Assembly (NCBI GenBank): GCA_020523885.1
Contig: JAJAPY010000002.1
Coordinates: 124,001 to 188,000, forward strand
Reading direction: 5' to 3'
DNA: 64,000 bases
Origin: Candidatus Liberimonas magnetica
GTDB taxonomy: Bacteria > Elusimicrobiota > Endomicrobiia > Endomicrobiales > JAFGIL01
Under the pieces are notes generated by a model, which worked only from the letters and a program-made list of their open reading frames with translations, was not told the origin of the DNA and ran no database searches. The position numbers and the translations under genes are program-made. Below are positions 35,121-44,079 of this stretch, in pieces (position 1 is the first letter of the stretch; the number at the start of each line of letters is the position of its first letter).

Positions 35121-36699
35121 ACTTAAGAACATAGTAAATTCAACACAACTGGAATTTATTATGGAAGCTCATAATGGTTTATCTGCAAGGATAGTAGAAG
35201 AAGCTGGTTTTAAAGGTATTTGGGGAAGCGGGCTTACCATTTCCGCAGCGCTTGGTGTACGTGATAATAATGAAGCTTCATGGACACAGGTTTTGGAAAT
35301 ATTAGAATTTATGAGCGATGCGACAAATATACCTATTTTGCTTGATGGAGACACAGGGTATGGTAATTTTAACAACGTGAGACGGCTGATTAGAAAATTA
35401 GAACAAAGGCAGATAGCCGGAGTTTGTATTGAGGATAAACTATTCCCAAAAACAAATTCTTTTATAAGCGGCGAAACACAGCCACTTGCAGATATAGACG
35501 AATTTTGCGGAAAGATAAAAGCGGCAAAAGATAGCCAAATTGACAGTGACTTTGTAGTTGTAGCAAGGGTTGAGGCATTTATTGCCGGGTGGGGATTAAG
35601 CGAGGCATTACGCAGGGCAGAGGCGTATAGACAAGCAGGTGCGGATGCAGTCCTTATTCATAGTAAAAAATCAAATGCGTCTGATATAGAAGATTTTATG
35701 AAAGAATGGAAGAACAGGCACCCTGTAATTATAGTGCCTACAAAATACTATTCAACGCCTACGGATGAATTCAGGGATTTAGGAATAAGCCTCATTATCT
35801 GGGCAAATCATAACTTGAGAACTTCTATCAGTGCTATGCAGAAATTAACAAAACAGATTCACGATGAAGAAAGCCTTATCAATATAGAAGATAAAATTGT
35901 TTCTGTTGTGGAAGTATTCAGGCTTCAGGGAGCTGATGAACTTAAGGAAGCCGAAAAAAGATATCTGCCGACAGCAGGAAAGCAGGTAAAAGCTGTTATA
36001 TTGGCAGCAGCTCAAGGAGAAGGTTTTGGCGAACTAACGAAAAATATACCTAAGACGCTTCTTAAAATAAACGGAAAGACCATACTTTCAAGCCAGATAG
36101 ATGAATTTAATCAGGTAGGGATAAAGGATATAACTATAGTAAGGGGATTTGGAAAAGAGAAAATTATTGCAAACAATGCAAAATATGTAGATAACGACGA
36201 GTATGCTTCTACAAAAGAATTGTATTCTCTTTATCTGGTAAGAAACGATATTAAAGAAAACGCGGTCATAAGTTTTGGCGATATTATTTTTAAAAGTTAT
36301 ATTCTTAATGACCTGCTTAATGATGATAATGCCATTACTGTGATAGTTGATGCTGATTATCAAACAGACGGAAGTTACCGTGAATATGTTAAGACGGATG
36401 TCCCTTATTCAAGAAAATTGTTTGCACAAACGGTAAAATTAGAAGCAATTTCTGTGTCTATGAAGAAAGACGATATTGCAGGTGAGTTCATAGGGCTGTT
36501 CAAAGTTAATAAGGAAGGCGCTCAGGTTCTAAAAAAAGCGCTGGAAATACTTTATAAAAAGGACAATTTCAAGCAGATGAGAACCTCGGATCTTTTAAGC
36601 GAGATAACGAAGTTACATCCAGTTTCAGTAAAATTCATTAAGGGCTCCTGGCTCGACATTAACAGTATCGTAGACCTGCAAAAAGCCGGTGAATTTTAG
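35104..36699 (+). CDS. pepM: PEP phosphomutase fused to a nucleotidyltransferase (PntC-type)
   Basis: 531 residues, RBS AGAGG. N-terminal PEP mutase domain: [27 protein letters not shown] and the diagnostic [10 protein letters not shown] (110-119), which separates true mutases from isocitrate-lyase relatives. From about residue 296 a nucleotidyltransferase domain begins ([29 protein letters not shown]); its glycine-rich loop lacks the usual arginine. PepM makes phosphonopyruvate, forming the C-P bond; fused PntC-type domains make CMP-2-aminoethylphosphonate in characterised systems. The decarboxylase follows 18 bases later. Confidence 0.9.
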   Translation: MKKSTKLKNIVNSTQLEFIMEAHNGLSARIVEEAGFKGIWGSGLTISAALGVRDNNEASWTQVLEILEFMSDATNIPILLDGDTGYGNFNNVRRLIRKLEQRQIAGVCIEDKLFPKTNSFISGETQPLADIDEFCGKIKAAKDSQIDSDFVVVARVEAFIAGWGLSEALRRAEAYRQAGADAVLIHSKKSNASDIEDFMKEWKNRHPVIIVPTKYYSTPTDEFRDLGISLIIWANHNLRTSISAMQKLTKQIHDEESLINIEDKIVSVVEVFRLQGADELKEAEKRYLPTAGKQVKAVILAAAQGEGFGELTKNIPKTLLKINGKTILSSQIDEFNQVGIKDITIVRGFGKEKIIANNAKYVDNDEYASTKELYSLYLVRNDIKENAVISFGDIIFKSYILNDLLNDDNAITVIVDADYQTDGSYREYVKTDVPYSRKLFAQTVKLEAISVSMKKDDIAGEFIGLFKVNKEGAQVLKKALEILYKKDNFKQMRTSDLLSEITKLHPVSVKFIKGSWLDINSIVDLQKAGEF

Positions 36700-36717
36700 A
36701 AGTTAATCAAGGTTATT

Positions 36718-37857
36718 ATGCTAAACACTAAACAATTCGGCGAGCAGTTAAATAATCACGGTTTCAATTTTTATAGCGGAGTGCCGTGTTCTTATTTAAA
36801 AAGTTTAATTAATTATGCCATTAATGAAGGCGATTTTATAATGGCGGCAAATGAAGGCGATGCGGTTGCTATTTGTGCCGGTGCTTTTATCGGAGGCAAG
36901 AAATCCGTATTTTTGTGCCAGAATTCAGGGCTTACAAATGCTGTTTCGCCTCTCACATCGCTTAATTATATTTTTAAAATACCTGTTCTTGGTTTTGTCA
37001 GCTTAAGAGGCGAACCTGGATTAAAAGATGAGCCTCAACATGAACTCACAGGCCAAATAACGGCCTCTCTTCTTGATGTTATGAAGATCAGATGGGAATA
37101 TCTGTCGGCTGACATGAAGTTAGCTGAAGAGCAATTAGAAATTGCTGCTAAGAGCATTGCTGATAATAAATCGTTCTTTTTTGTTGTTAAAAAAGATACT
37201 TTTGAGAATGAACAGCTTTTGGAGCAAAAGACAGTTGTTTCCCAAAATAAAATAAGTATTGAAAAGACAAAAGTTGATACTTGCCCGGCACGTATTGATG
37301 TATTAAAAACAATTGACAGCGTAAAAGACAGTAATACCGTGCTGCTGGCCACTACTGGTTTTACCGGAAGAGAACTATACGAAATTGAAGATGCTGAAAA
37401 CAATTTTTATATGGTAGGCTCAATGGGCTGCATAAGCTCGCTGGCTCTCGGGCTTTCAGTAGCCAGAAAGGATAAGAATATCATAGCAATTGACGGCGAC
37501 GGGTCTCTGCTTATGCGTATGGGTTCGATTGCGACAAGCGGCAGTATAGCGCCTTCGAATATGATGCATATTCTTCTTGATAATAATGCCCACGAATCAA
37601 CCGGAGGGCAAAAGACGGTTTCCCATAGCGTTAATTTTACTACTGTTGCTGCTGCTTGCGGTTACACAAACTCGGTATATGCGCATTCGCTGTCCGAACT
37701 CGAAGAAACCCTGGCAAACTGGAAAAAGAATAAATGTTTGACATTTATTTATATTAAAATTGCTAAAGGGACAAAGGAAAATCTGTCACGCCCGAAAATT
37801 TCACCGAGAGAAGTAAAAGAGCGCTTTATGAAATTCATTGCAAAAGATGTATGTTAG
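36718..37857 (+). CDS. ppd: Phosphonopyruvate decarboxylase
   Basis: 379 residues, thiamine-diphosphate enzyme. N-terminal YSGVPCSYLKSLINYA, then NEGDAVAICAGAFIGGKKSV, LRGEPGLKDEPQHELTG, and the ThDP motif IDGDGSLLMRMGS...LLDNNAHESTGGQ. These are standard Ppd features. It converts phosphonopyruvate to phosphonoacetaldehyde, making the PepM reaction irreversible. The usual next gene, an aminoethylphosphonate transaminase, is not here. Confidence 0.9.
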   Translation: MLNTKQFGEQLNNHGFNFYSGVPCSYLKSLINYAINEGDFIMAANEGDAVAICAGAFIGGKKSVFLCQNSGLTNAVSPLTSLNYIFKIPVLGFVSLRGEPGLKDEPQHELTGQITASLLDVMKIRWEYLSADMKLAEEQLEIAAKSIADNKSFFFVVKKDTFENEQLLEQKTVVSQNKISIEKTKVDTCPARIDVLKTIDSVKDSNTVLLATTGFTGRELYEIEDAENNFYMVGSMGCISSLALGLSVARKDKNIIAIDGDGSLLMRMGSIATSGSIAPSNMMHILLDNNAHESTGGQKTVSHSVNFTTVAAACGYTNSVYAHSLSELEETLANWKKNKCLTFIYIKIAKGTKENLSRPKISPREVKERFMKFIAKDVC

Positions 37858-37889
37858 CGAAAAAATGCAAAGCGGCTTAATAAATCATC

Positions 37890-38579
37890 ATGAAAATCGG
37901 CATTTTATCGGATATCCATTCGAATATCGAAGCTTTAGAATCTGTTTTGAGCGATGCATGTAAAAATGGCGTTAGGAGTTACATCATTCTAGGCGATATT
38001 GTCGGATACGGTGCAAACCCTAATGAAGTAATAAAAGTATTGCGGAATCAAAAGATAATGGGAATGGTTTTGGGTAACCATGATATAGCAATACTAGACA
38101 ATGATATATCAAGGTTTAAAACGGAACATGGCCTCCATTCATTGATGTGGACTAGAAAACAACTGAACAAAAGATCTAGAGAATTTTTAAAAAGCATTGT
38201 TCCGAGGTGCAATTATGCTGAATATGGTTTTAATATATATCATGGTGGCCCAAGCGACATTTATTGGCAGTATGTATTTCCTTCCACTGACAAGGAAATA
38301 TTGAAAGAAGATTTTAAGAATGAAAAAAACAAGCTTGTTTTCGTAGGCCATTCTCACTTGGCGTTCACTTTTGCTTTTAAAAAATTTAGGATTGTAAATC
38401 CCGGAAGTATCGGGCAACCAAGGGATGGCAATCCTGATGCAAGTTATGTTATTTACAACACGAATACAAAAGATACTGAGTTTAGGCGTATTTCTTATGA
38501 TGTAAAAAATGCAGCAATGAAGATAAAAAATGCCGGGTTATACTTATTTCTTGCGCAAAGGTTATTTTTAGGCATTTGA
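37890..38579 (+). CDS. YfcE/MJ0936-type metallophosphoesterase
   Basis: 229 residues. All calcineurin-like motifs are visible: SDIHSN (Asp8, His10), GDIVGYG (Asp36), GNHD (Asn63, His64), the YHGG histidine and GHSHLAF. Such proteins hydrolyse phosphodiesters or phosphomonoesters. It lies between the phosphonate and NTP-transferase genes, so it may act on a sugar phosphate or CMP-linked intermediate; substrate is unassigned. The RBS is weak. Confidence 0.8.
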   Translation: MKIGILSDIHSNIEALESVLSDACKNGVRSYIILGDIVGYGANPNEVIKVLRNQKIMGMVLGNHDIAILDNDISRFKTEHGLHSLMWTRKQLNKRSREFLKSIVPRCNYAEYGFNIYHGGPSDIYWQYVFPSTDKEILKEDFKNEKNKLVFVGHSHLAFTFAFKKFRIVNPGSIGQPRDGNPDASYVIYNTNTKDTEFRRISYDVKNAAMKIKNAGLYLFLAQRLFLGI

Positions 38580-38592
38580 TTTCGGAGGGAAT

Positions 38593-39534
38593 ATGGTTAC
38601 ATTAATTACAGGGGTTGCCGGCCTTACAGGTTCATATCTTGTTGAAAAATGCCTCGAAAATGGCGAAGAAGTTATAGGTATTGACAACTTTTTTAGGGGG
38701 AATATGAATAATCTAAAAAATGTGTCTGATAACAAGAAATTTAGGTTCATAGAAGGGGATATACTGAATATTTATGAGATGGACATGCCGTTTGTAGATA
38801 AGATATATCACCTTGCCGCAATAGTACCTACAAAATACTTTTACGAAGCCCCTGTAGACACCTATATGGTTAATTGCCATGGAACAAAAGTAATGATAGA
38901 TTGGGCAGTTGAACATGGGGTAAAAAAATTCGTAAATGCTTCTAGTTCTGAAATATACGGGCACCCGCAGGAGATACCAACAAAGGAAACTACGCCGTCA
39001 CATTATGATGCTGTAGAAGTAACTACTCGTTGGTCATATGCCGAAGGGAAGATATTAACTGAACATATAGGCAACTATCATAAAGATAAAATAACAATAT
39101 GCCACTTAAGATATGCTAATGTCTACGGCCCCAGGGATATAGATGAGCATCATATAGTACCCTATATTATAAACAAGATATTAAAAAACGAAAAAATAAT
39201 CATAAATAAAAATGCCGATAAAATCAAACGGACTTTCCTGTATATGAGTGATTGTGCTGATGCCACTTATATGGCTATGGAAAGATCACCGAGCGGGGTA
39301 AGCTATAACATTGGATCTGAGGAAGAAGTAACTATTCAAGAACTTCTTGATATGATTATTTCCATATTGGGAATGAAAACCGAAATAGAGTATTCTCTAG
39401 TTAGAAAAGGCGATCCCCAAAGGCGGTTGTTAGATACTTCTAAGGCTAGGAAGATGATAGGATGGTTTCCAAAAGTTTCATTAAAGCAAGGCATAGAAAA
39501 AACTATTGAATGGGTGAGGAAGTATAATCTATGA
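38593..39534 (+). CDS. NAD-dependent sugar epimerase/decarboxylase-like extended SDR
   Basis: 313 residues, RBS GGAGGG. TLITGVAGLTGSYLVEK cofactor motif, IYHLAAIVPTKYF, active-site ASSSEIYGHPQ, Tyr-Lys in SYAEGKILTEH, RYANVYGPRD, and TFLYMSDCADATYMAM. Resembles UXS and UDP-glucose epimerase relatives. Stop and next start overlap as ATGA, tying it to the nucleotidyltransferase. Substrate unknown. Confidence 0.75.
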   Translation: MVTLITGVAGLTGSYLVEKCLENGEEVIGIDNFFRGNMNNLKNVSDNKKFRFIEGDILNIYEMDMPFVDKIYHLAAIVPTKYFYEAPVDTYMVNCHGTKVMIDWAVEHGVKKFVNASSSEIYGHPQEIPTKETTPSHYDAVEVTTRWSYAEGKILTEHIGNYHKDKITICHLRYANVYGPRDIDEHHIVPYIINKILKNEKIIINKNADKIKRTFLYMSDCADATYMAMERSPSGVSYNIGSEEEVTIQELLDMIISILGMKTEIEYSLVRKGDPQRRLLDTSKARKMIGWFPKVSLKQGIEKTIEWVRKYNL

Positions 39535-40295
39535 ACGCCATAATAATGGTCGCAGGTATAGGTTCTCGATTGGGTAAACTGTCAAAGAGAATCCCTAAAT
39601 GCCTCGTTGAGATAAACAAGAATAAAAGAATTATCGACTATTCTATTAGATCTTTGGTATATGCCGGTGCAAAAAATATCATTATAGTGGTAGGACATAA
39701 GTATAAAATGATTAAAACTTATGTGACTAAGAAATATCCCGGCCTTAAAATAAAATTTGTCTATAATAAGTATTACAAATTCCACGGTTCAGGCTACTCT
39801 CTAGCCTTAGGAGCGTTAGAGATAGATTCTCGAATTGTTGTGATTACTGAAGGCGATCTTTTGATACCGAAGGAGTATTATAAAAGAATAGGCGAAGGAA
39901 AGTACAATCAGGTATGTTTAAATAGAAATATTGACCCGTATAGAAGTGTAGTAGCTTTAGGCGGCAAGCGAAACGTCAGGGAATTTATTTATGACCCGAA
40001 ACATGGCAACATCTATGATAGTATAGAAAATAAGGATCAAATAATTGGAGAAAGCGTGCAGTTGTGGTGCTTGAAAGAAGGATCGGTCGGATTAATGAAA
40101 AAAGTAGTAAAAAGCTATCTGAATAGAATCGAAAACTCAAATCCGGACAAAGCAACTAATTTATTCCCAATAAATAAGGTGATAGCTAAGTATCCTATGC
40201 ATTATATATTTGCCAAAAAAAATAAGTGGTTTAACATTAATACATTAGAAGATGTCAAAAAAGCAAGGAGTTCTGAATGGGTAAAAAAATACTAA
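39531..40295 (+). CDS. LicC/PntC-like nucleotidyltransferase
   Basis: 254 residues. NTP-transferase motif AIIMVAGIGSRLGKL followed by RIPKCLVEINKN, then IIVVGHKYKMI, FHGSGYSLALGAL and ITEGDLLIP. The size, the early SRLG-x-PK motif and the EGDLL metal site resemble choline-phosphate or aminoethylphosphonate cytidylyltransferases more than hexose-1-phosphate enzymes. It would activate a small phosphorylated alcohol or phosphonate with CTP. Overlaps the next gene by 19 bases, whose RBS (AAGGAG, 40263-40268) is inside it. Confidence 0.7.
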   Translation: MNAIIMVAGIGSRLGKLSKRIPKCLVEINKNKRIIDYSIRSLVYAGAKNIIIVVGHKYKMIKTYVTKKYPGLKIKFVYNKYYKFHGSGYSLALGALEIDSRIVVITEGDLLIPKEYYKRIGEGKYNQVCLNRNIDPYRSVVALGGKRNVREFIYDPKHGNIYDSIENKDQIIGESVQLWCLKEGSVGLMKKVVKSYLNRIENSNPDKATNLFPINKVIAKYPMHYIFAKKNKWFNINTLEDVKKARSSEWVKKY

Positions 40296-41380
40296 TTGTC
40301 GGCTTTGGAAGTGCGGGTAGCTATGTCCTGGATTTTCTTGCTAGAACCAAGGGCCTTGAAAATGATGAACTTATAATTGGTACTAGGTCAATTGATTCGG
40401 CTATTGCCAGAATTAACATTTGTAGGGTATCTGCCGGTATAATGGGTTTTTACCCTAATATCAAATATAGAAAGCTTGATCTGATGGATACCAGGCATGC
40501 CGTTGATATTTTAAGAGAGATTCAACCGGATATCATAGTTTATACAGGAAGATTTATCAAAGGCATAAAATACGGCGAACTTTCATACCCCAACAACATT
40601 GGCTATGGTGTATGGACTCCTTTAGCTTTGCCGCTTGTATACAGATTGATGAAAGCTGTAAGGGATGCTAAAATAAATACTAAGGTTATTAACTCAAGTT
40701 ACTCAGATGCTGTATGTCCGGCCCTTGCAAGTGTCGGACTTGCTCCCTTTACTGGTGCCGGAAACCTTAATCATTTGATTCCAAGAATTAAGATTGGAAT
40801 AGCTTTGAAAAAAAATGTAAGACCTGATGAAATTGAAGTTATGATGCTGGGGAGCCATTTTCTAAATACATATGTTTCAAAAGAATCTTCTGCAAAGGGT
40901 TCGCCTTATTTTATGGAATGCAAGATAAATGGAAAAAAGATAGATAATCTAACTGATGAAGATATATTTAAATTGGCAAAAATAGCAATACCGGGCGGGC
41001 CGGTAAGAAACCTGATGATAGCTTCAGATATTGTTAAAATTGTACAAAGCATTATTTTTGATGAAGGATTTTATATGCACCTTCCAGGCCCCAATGGATT
41101 GATCGGTGCATATCCTTCAAAAATATATAAAGATAAGATTGAAATATTACTTCCTGAAGGCATGTCTTTAGAAAACGCAATAAAAATAAATGCCGATAGT
41201 TTAAGGTATGATGGTATAGATAGCATTGCAGATGGCAAGATATATTTCACCGATACCTCAATATCTAAAATGAAAGAAGTTTTTGGGTTGACTTATCCTA
41301 AAGTGATCAGTGTCGAAGAATGCGAGCTGTTTGCCGATAAAATTAAGCCGACTCTTGTGAAATATATGGAGAACAAATGA
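40277..41380 (+). CDS. Uncharacterised NAD(P)-binding oxidoreductase (saccharopine-dehydrogenase-like)
   Basis: 367 residues. Rossmann motif KILIVGFGSAGSYVLDFL, a DLMDTRHAVDILREIQPDIIVYTG segment similar to saccharopine-reductase or epimerase relatives, then a distinct C-terminal half with MLGSHFLN, IPGGPVRNLMIASDIVKI and HLPGPNGLIGAYPSK. I do not recognise a characterised family. Between a LicC/PntC-like gene and a sulfatase-family gene, it may act on a small phosphonate or polyol, or on a sugar acid; that is a guess from position. Confidence 0.5.
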   Translation: MGKKILIVGFGSAGSYVLDFLARTKGLENDELIIGTRSIDSAIARINICRVSAGIMGFYPNIKYRKLDLMDTRHAVDILREIQPDIIVYTGRFIKGIKYGELSYPNNIGYGVWTPLALPLVYRLMKAVRDAKINTKVINSSYSDAVCPALASVGLAPFTGAGNLNHLIPRIKIGIALKKNVRPDEIEVMMLGSHFLNTYVSKESSAKGSPYFMECKINGKKIDNLTDEDIFKLAKIAIPGGPVRNLMIASDIVKIVQSIIFDEGFYMHLPGPNGLIGAYPSKIYKDKIEILLPEGMSLENAIKINADSLRYDGIDSIADGKIYFTDTSISKMKEVFGLTYPKVISVEECELFADKIKPTLVKYMENK

Positions 41381-41535
41381 AATACTTTTGCAAAGTTGTA
41401 TACAAAAATAAAATTGAACCCACAATGTATTTCGAGAAAATGAAGAAAAAAGAAATTAAGAAAATAGTTAATGGCTTATTAATAAAACTCGTTTCAGATA
41501 AGAATATCTCAGGAATATTTATTGGAAAGAAATAA
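41377..41535 (+). CDS. Small basic protein, 52 residues, unknown
   Basis: ATG 41377 overlaps the preceding TGA (ATGA), and the frame runs 52 codons to TAA 41533-41535. The product is lysine-rich (KMKKKEIKKIVNGLLIKL) with aromatic residues at the start (MKYFCKVVYKN). It fills most of what would otherwise be a 180-base gap, and translational coupling argues it is real. No membrane segment or known motif. It could be a small partner of the oxidoreductase or of the sulfatase-family protein, or a decayed gene end. Confidence 0.45.
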   Translation: MKYFCKVVYKNKIEPTMYFEKMKKKEIKKIVNGLLIKLVSDKNISGIFIGKK

Positions 41536-41561
41536 GGGTGTAAATTTTAGGTAATTTTATT

Positions 41562-43283
41562 ATGAATATGCAAAATAACACTAAAAAGAATGTAATATTT
41601 ATTATCTTTGATTCACTGCGCTATGACAGGCTTGGTTTTGGAGGGCATAATCCAAGCCCTTCCCCCAATATAGACAAACTATTATCATCAGGATTAACGT
41701 TAACTAATGCTTTTTCTACAGGATGTGCAACGGAGTTTGCTTATCCTACATTAACAACATCAACTATGTCTCTTGATAATGGCGGTTATGCGTGTGGTAT
41801 TAGCGGCAGAGAAATCACCATAGCAGAGGTTTTTAAGAAAGAAGGCTATAGAACCAGTATTTTTTTTGATGATTATTATAGGTCTCCCTCAAAATACAGC
41901 CGGGGTTATGATGATGTGTTTTTATTGTTTGACTTAATACGTTTCCTTGCGGATGTTGGAGACACCATTCCATATTTTTCAAATATGTTGAAAAACGGGA
42001 AAAAATCTACAGAAGAATGTATAGAGGCTCTTGAAGAATATTTAAGTGTGTTATTCCCGGATATGATAATGTATTGTAAATTTATGAAGGAAAGTGTTGA
42101 AAAAGATAATTTATTGCCATCTTTATTATTGCATAACTATGACCATGCTGGTATTATAGATATTTTAACAAGCGCTAAAATAAAATACGATGCTGGCCAC
42201 AAAAAATATATCTTGGACCTATTAAATAACAAAGAAAATATATTTGACAAGATCCTTGAGATAGTTAAAGTTCGGAAGGCCCATCCTCAGACTGTTAATG
42301 TAGATAAATATCTAAGAATACTGCTTATTAAATGTTTAATTTATAACGTGGTTTCGTTCATTAAAGGAAGAGCGTCTAAAAAAGCAGTTGGAAACGCCTT
42401 ACGAAGGGTGGTCTTTAAGCAGAATAGATATGTTCAGTTCCAGACTGCAGCATATATTTTCAATAATTTTATACATTGGATAGATAAGATGCCCAAAGAT
42501 AAGCCATTCTTTGCATGGATGCATACTGCAGATATCCATGAGTTAAATTTTGCGTCGTATGATATTCCGAATGGTGAGGAGATGGTGAAAAAAGAAGTTG
42601 TGTGTATGAGTGAATTATACTCAGAGATCGCTTCACAAAAAAATAATTACTACGGTAATCCTTTATATGATTTTTCAGTTAAATATACAGATATTCAGGT
42701 CGGGCGGCTAATAAATATGCTTAAAGATAGGGATCTCCTGGATAATACTCTAATAGTATTAACGGCTGATCATGGCCATACTTCAACCGAATGGCCTATC
42801 AGAAAAAACGTTCATATCTCAAGAGACTTTTATGATGAGCTCTATCATGTCCCGGTAGCTTTTGTCAACAAAGACATTAAGGCAAACAAAATGGAAGGTA
42901 TGTACTCTTCGTTGGATATTTTGCCTACTTTATTAAACCTTTTAAATGTTCAAATTCCAAACGCATTTCGTGGAGAACCTGTAGATCCTAAAGTAGATAC
43001 CGGTAGGAAATATGTAATAATGGAGCACTTAGGCCCTGGCCCTTGTGATTTTAAATCAAAACCCATAAAGATTTGTGTCAGAAACAGTACCCATAAATTA
43101 CTTTATGAAATATTGCTGCCTGTAGAAGATCATGAAGGACGGATTAGTGAAATATATGATCTCTTAAAAGACTCGTTAGAGCAAAATAATTTAGCTGAAA
43201 ATAAAAATATTATTAACGAAATACAAGAATTATTAACAATTGCAAAAGAAAGGGCTGTTGAAATTCAAAGGCAATTAAAATAG
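41562..43283 (+). CDS. Sulfatase/alkaline-phosphatase superfamily protein without export signal
   Basis: 573 residues. Metal-binding start VIFIIFDSLRYDRLG (Asp17), nucleophile region STGCATEFAYPTLTTST (Cys55 or Thr57 candidates; the sulfatase C/S-x-P-x-R motif is not kept), an inserted helical region (about 130-300), MHTADIHELNF and LTADHGHTSTEWP (Asp-His pair). No signal peptide or membrane segment, so it appears cytosolic, unlike most sulfatases or EptA/LtaS transferases. Family members hydrolyse or transfer sulfate, phosphate or phosphonate groups. Its place in the phosphonate block suggests phosphonate-ester chemistry, unproved. Confidence 0.72.
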   Translation: MNMQNNTKKNVIFIIFDSLRYDRLGFGGHNPSPSPNIDKLLSSGLTLTNAFSTGCATEFAYPTLTTSTMSLDNGGYACGISGREITIAEVFKKEGYRTSIFFDDYYRSPSKYSRGYDDVFLLFDLIRFLADVGDTIPYFSNMLKNGKKSTEECIEALEEYLSVLFPDMIMYCKFMKESVEKDNLLPSLLLHNYDHAGIIDILTSAKIKYDAGHKKYILDLLNNKENIFDKILEIVKVRKAHPQTVNVDKYLRILLIKCLIYNVVSFIKGRASKKAVGNALRRVVFKQNRYVQFQTAAYIFNNFIHWIDKMPKDKPFFAWMHTADIHELNFASYDIPNGEEMVKKEVVCMSELYSEIASQKNNYYGNPLYDFSVKYTDIQVGRLINMLKDRDLLDNTLIVLTADHGHTSTEWPIRKNVHISRDFYDELYHVPVAFVNKDIKANKMEGMYSSLDILPTLLNLLNVQIPNAFRGEPVDPKVDTGRKYVIMEHLGPGPCDFKSKPIKICVRNSTHKLLYEILLPVEDHEGRISEIYDLLKDSLEQNNLAENKNIINEIQELLTIAKERAVEIQRQLK

Positions 43284-43299
43284 CAATTAGGAGATAAAA

Positions 43300-44079
43300 A
43301 TGAAAGTTGTAATTCTATGCGGTGGATTAGGGACTCGTCTTCGGGAAGAAACTGAATTTCGTCCAAAACCGATGGTGAACATCGGCCATCATCCTATACT
43401 CTGGCACATCATGAAGATTTATGCCCACTACGGACATAAGGACTTCATACTTAGCCTGGGTTATAAGGGTGAAATGATTAAGGAGTATTTTTATCATTAT
43501 GAACTGATGAACAATGATTTAACCCTCGAACTCGGGCATCCGGAAAAATCTTTTATCCACCAATCAGGCAAGGAAAAAGGCTGGCGTATCACTCTGGCTG
43601 ATACAGGGGAAAAGGCGCTTAAAGGAGCTCGCCTTAAAAAGGTGGAAAAATATATAGATACCGATGAATTTATGATGACATACGGGGATGGAGTAGCAGA
43701 TGTGGATATCAATAAACTTTTGGCTTTTCACCGCAGCCATGGGAAGTTAGCAACTTTAACAGGGATCAATCCTGCTTCGCGCTTTGGAGAGCTGAAAATT
43801 GACGGCAACAATGTAAAAGCGTTCAATGAAAAACCTAAAAACAGTTCAGAATTTGTAAATGGAGGATTTTTTGTTTTTAAAAAAGGTATATTTAAATACT
43901 TATCATCAGATGATAAGTGTGACTTGGAAATAGGCCCCTTAGAAAAGGTCGCCCGTGACGGGCAACTGAGGGTTTATAAACACACTGGTTACTGGGCATG
44001 CATGGACACCTTAAGGGATGTGGATTATTTAAATAAGTTATGGGCTGAAAATAATGCATTTTGGAAGGTATGGAAATGA
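43300..44079 (+). CDS. rfbF: Glucose-1-phosphate cytidylyltransferase
   Basis: 259 residues, RBS AGGAG. Signature VVILCGGLGTRLREETEFRP, KPMVNIGHHPILWHIMK, MMTYGDGVADVDI and VNGGFFVF identify RfbF. It makes CDP-glucose from CTP and glucose-1-phosphate, the first step to CDP-linked 6-deoxy and 3,6-dideoxy sugars. The partner dehydratase starts inside its last codon region by ATGA overlap. Confidence 0.93.
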   Translation: MKVVILCGGLGTRLREETEFRPKPMVNIGHHPILWHIMKIYAHYGHKDFILSLGYKGEMIKEYFYHYELMNNDLTLELGHPEKSFIHQSGKEKGWRITLADTGEKALKGARLKKVEKYIDTDEFMMTYGDGVADVDINKLLAFHRSHGKLATLTGINPASRFGELKIDGNNVKAFNEKPKNSSEFVNGGFFVFKKGIFKYLSSDDKCDLEIGPLEKVARDGQLRVYKHTGYWACMDTLRDVDYLNKLWAENNAFWKVWK

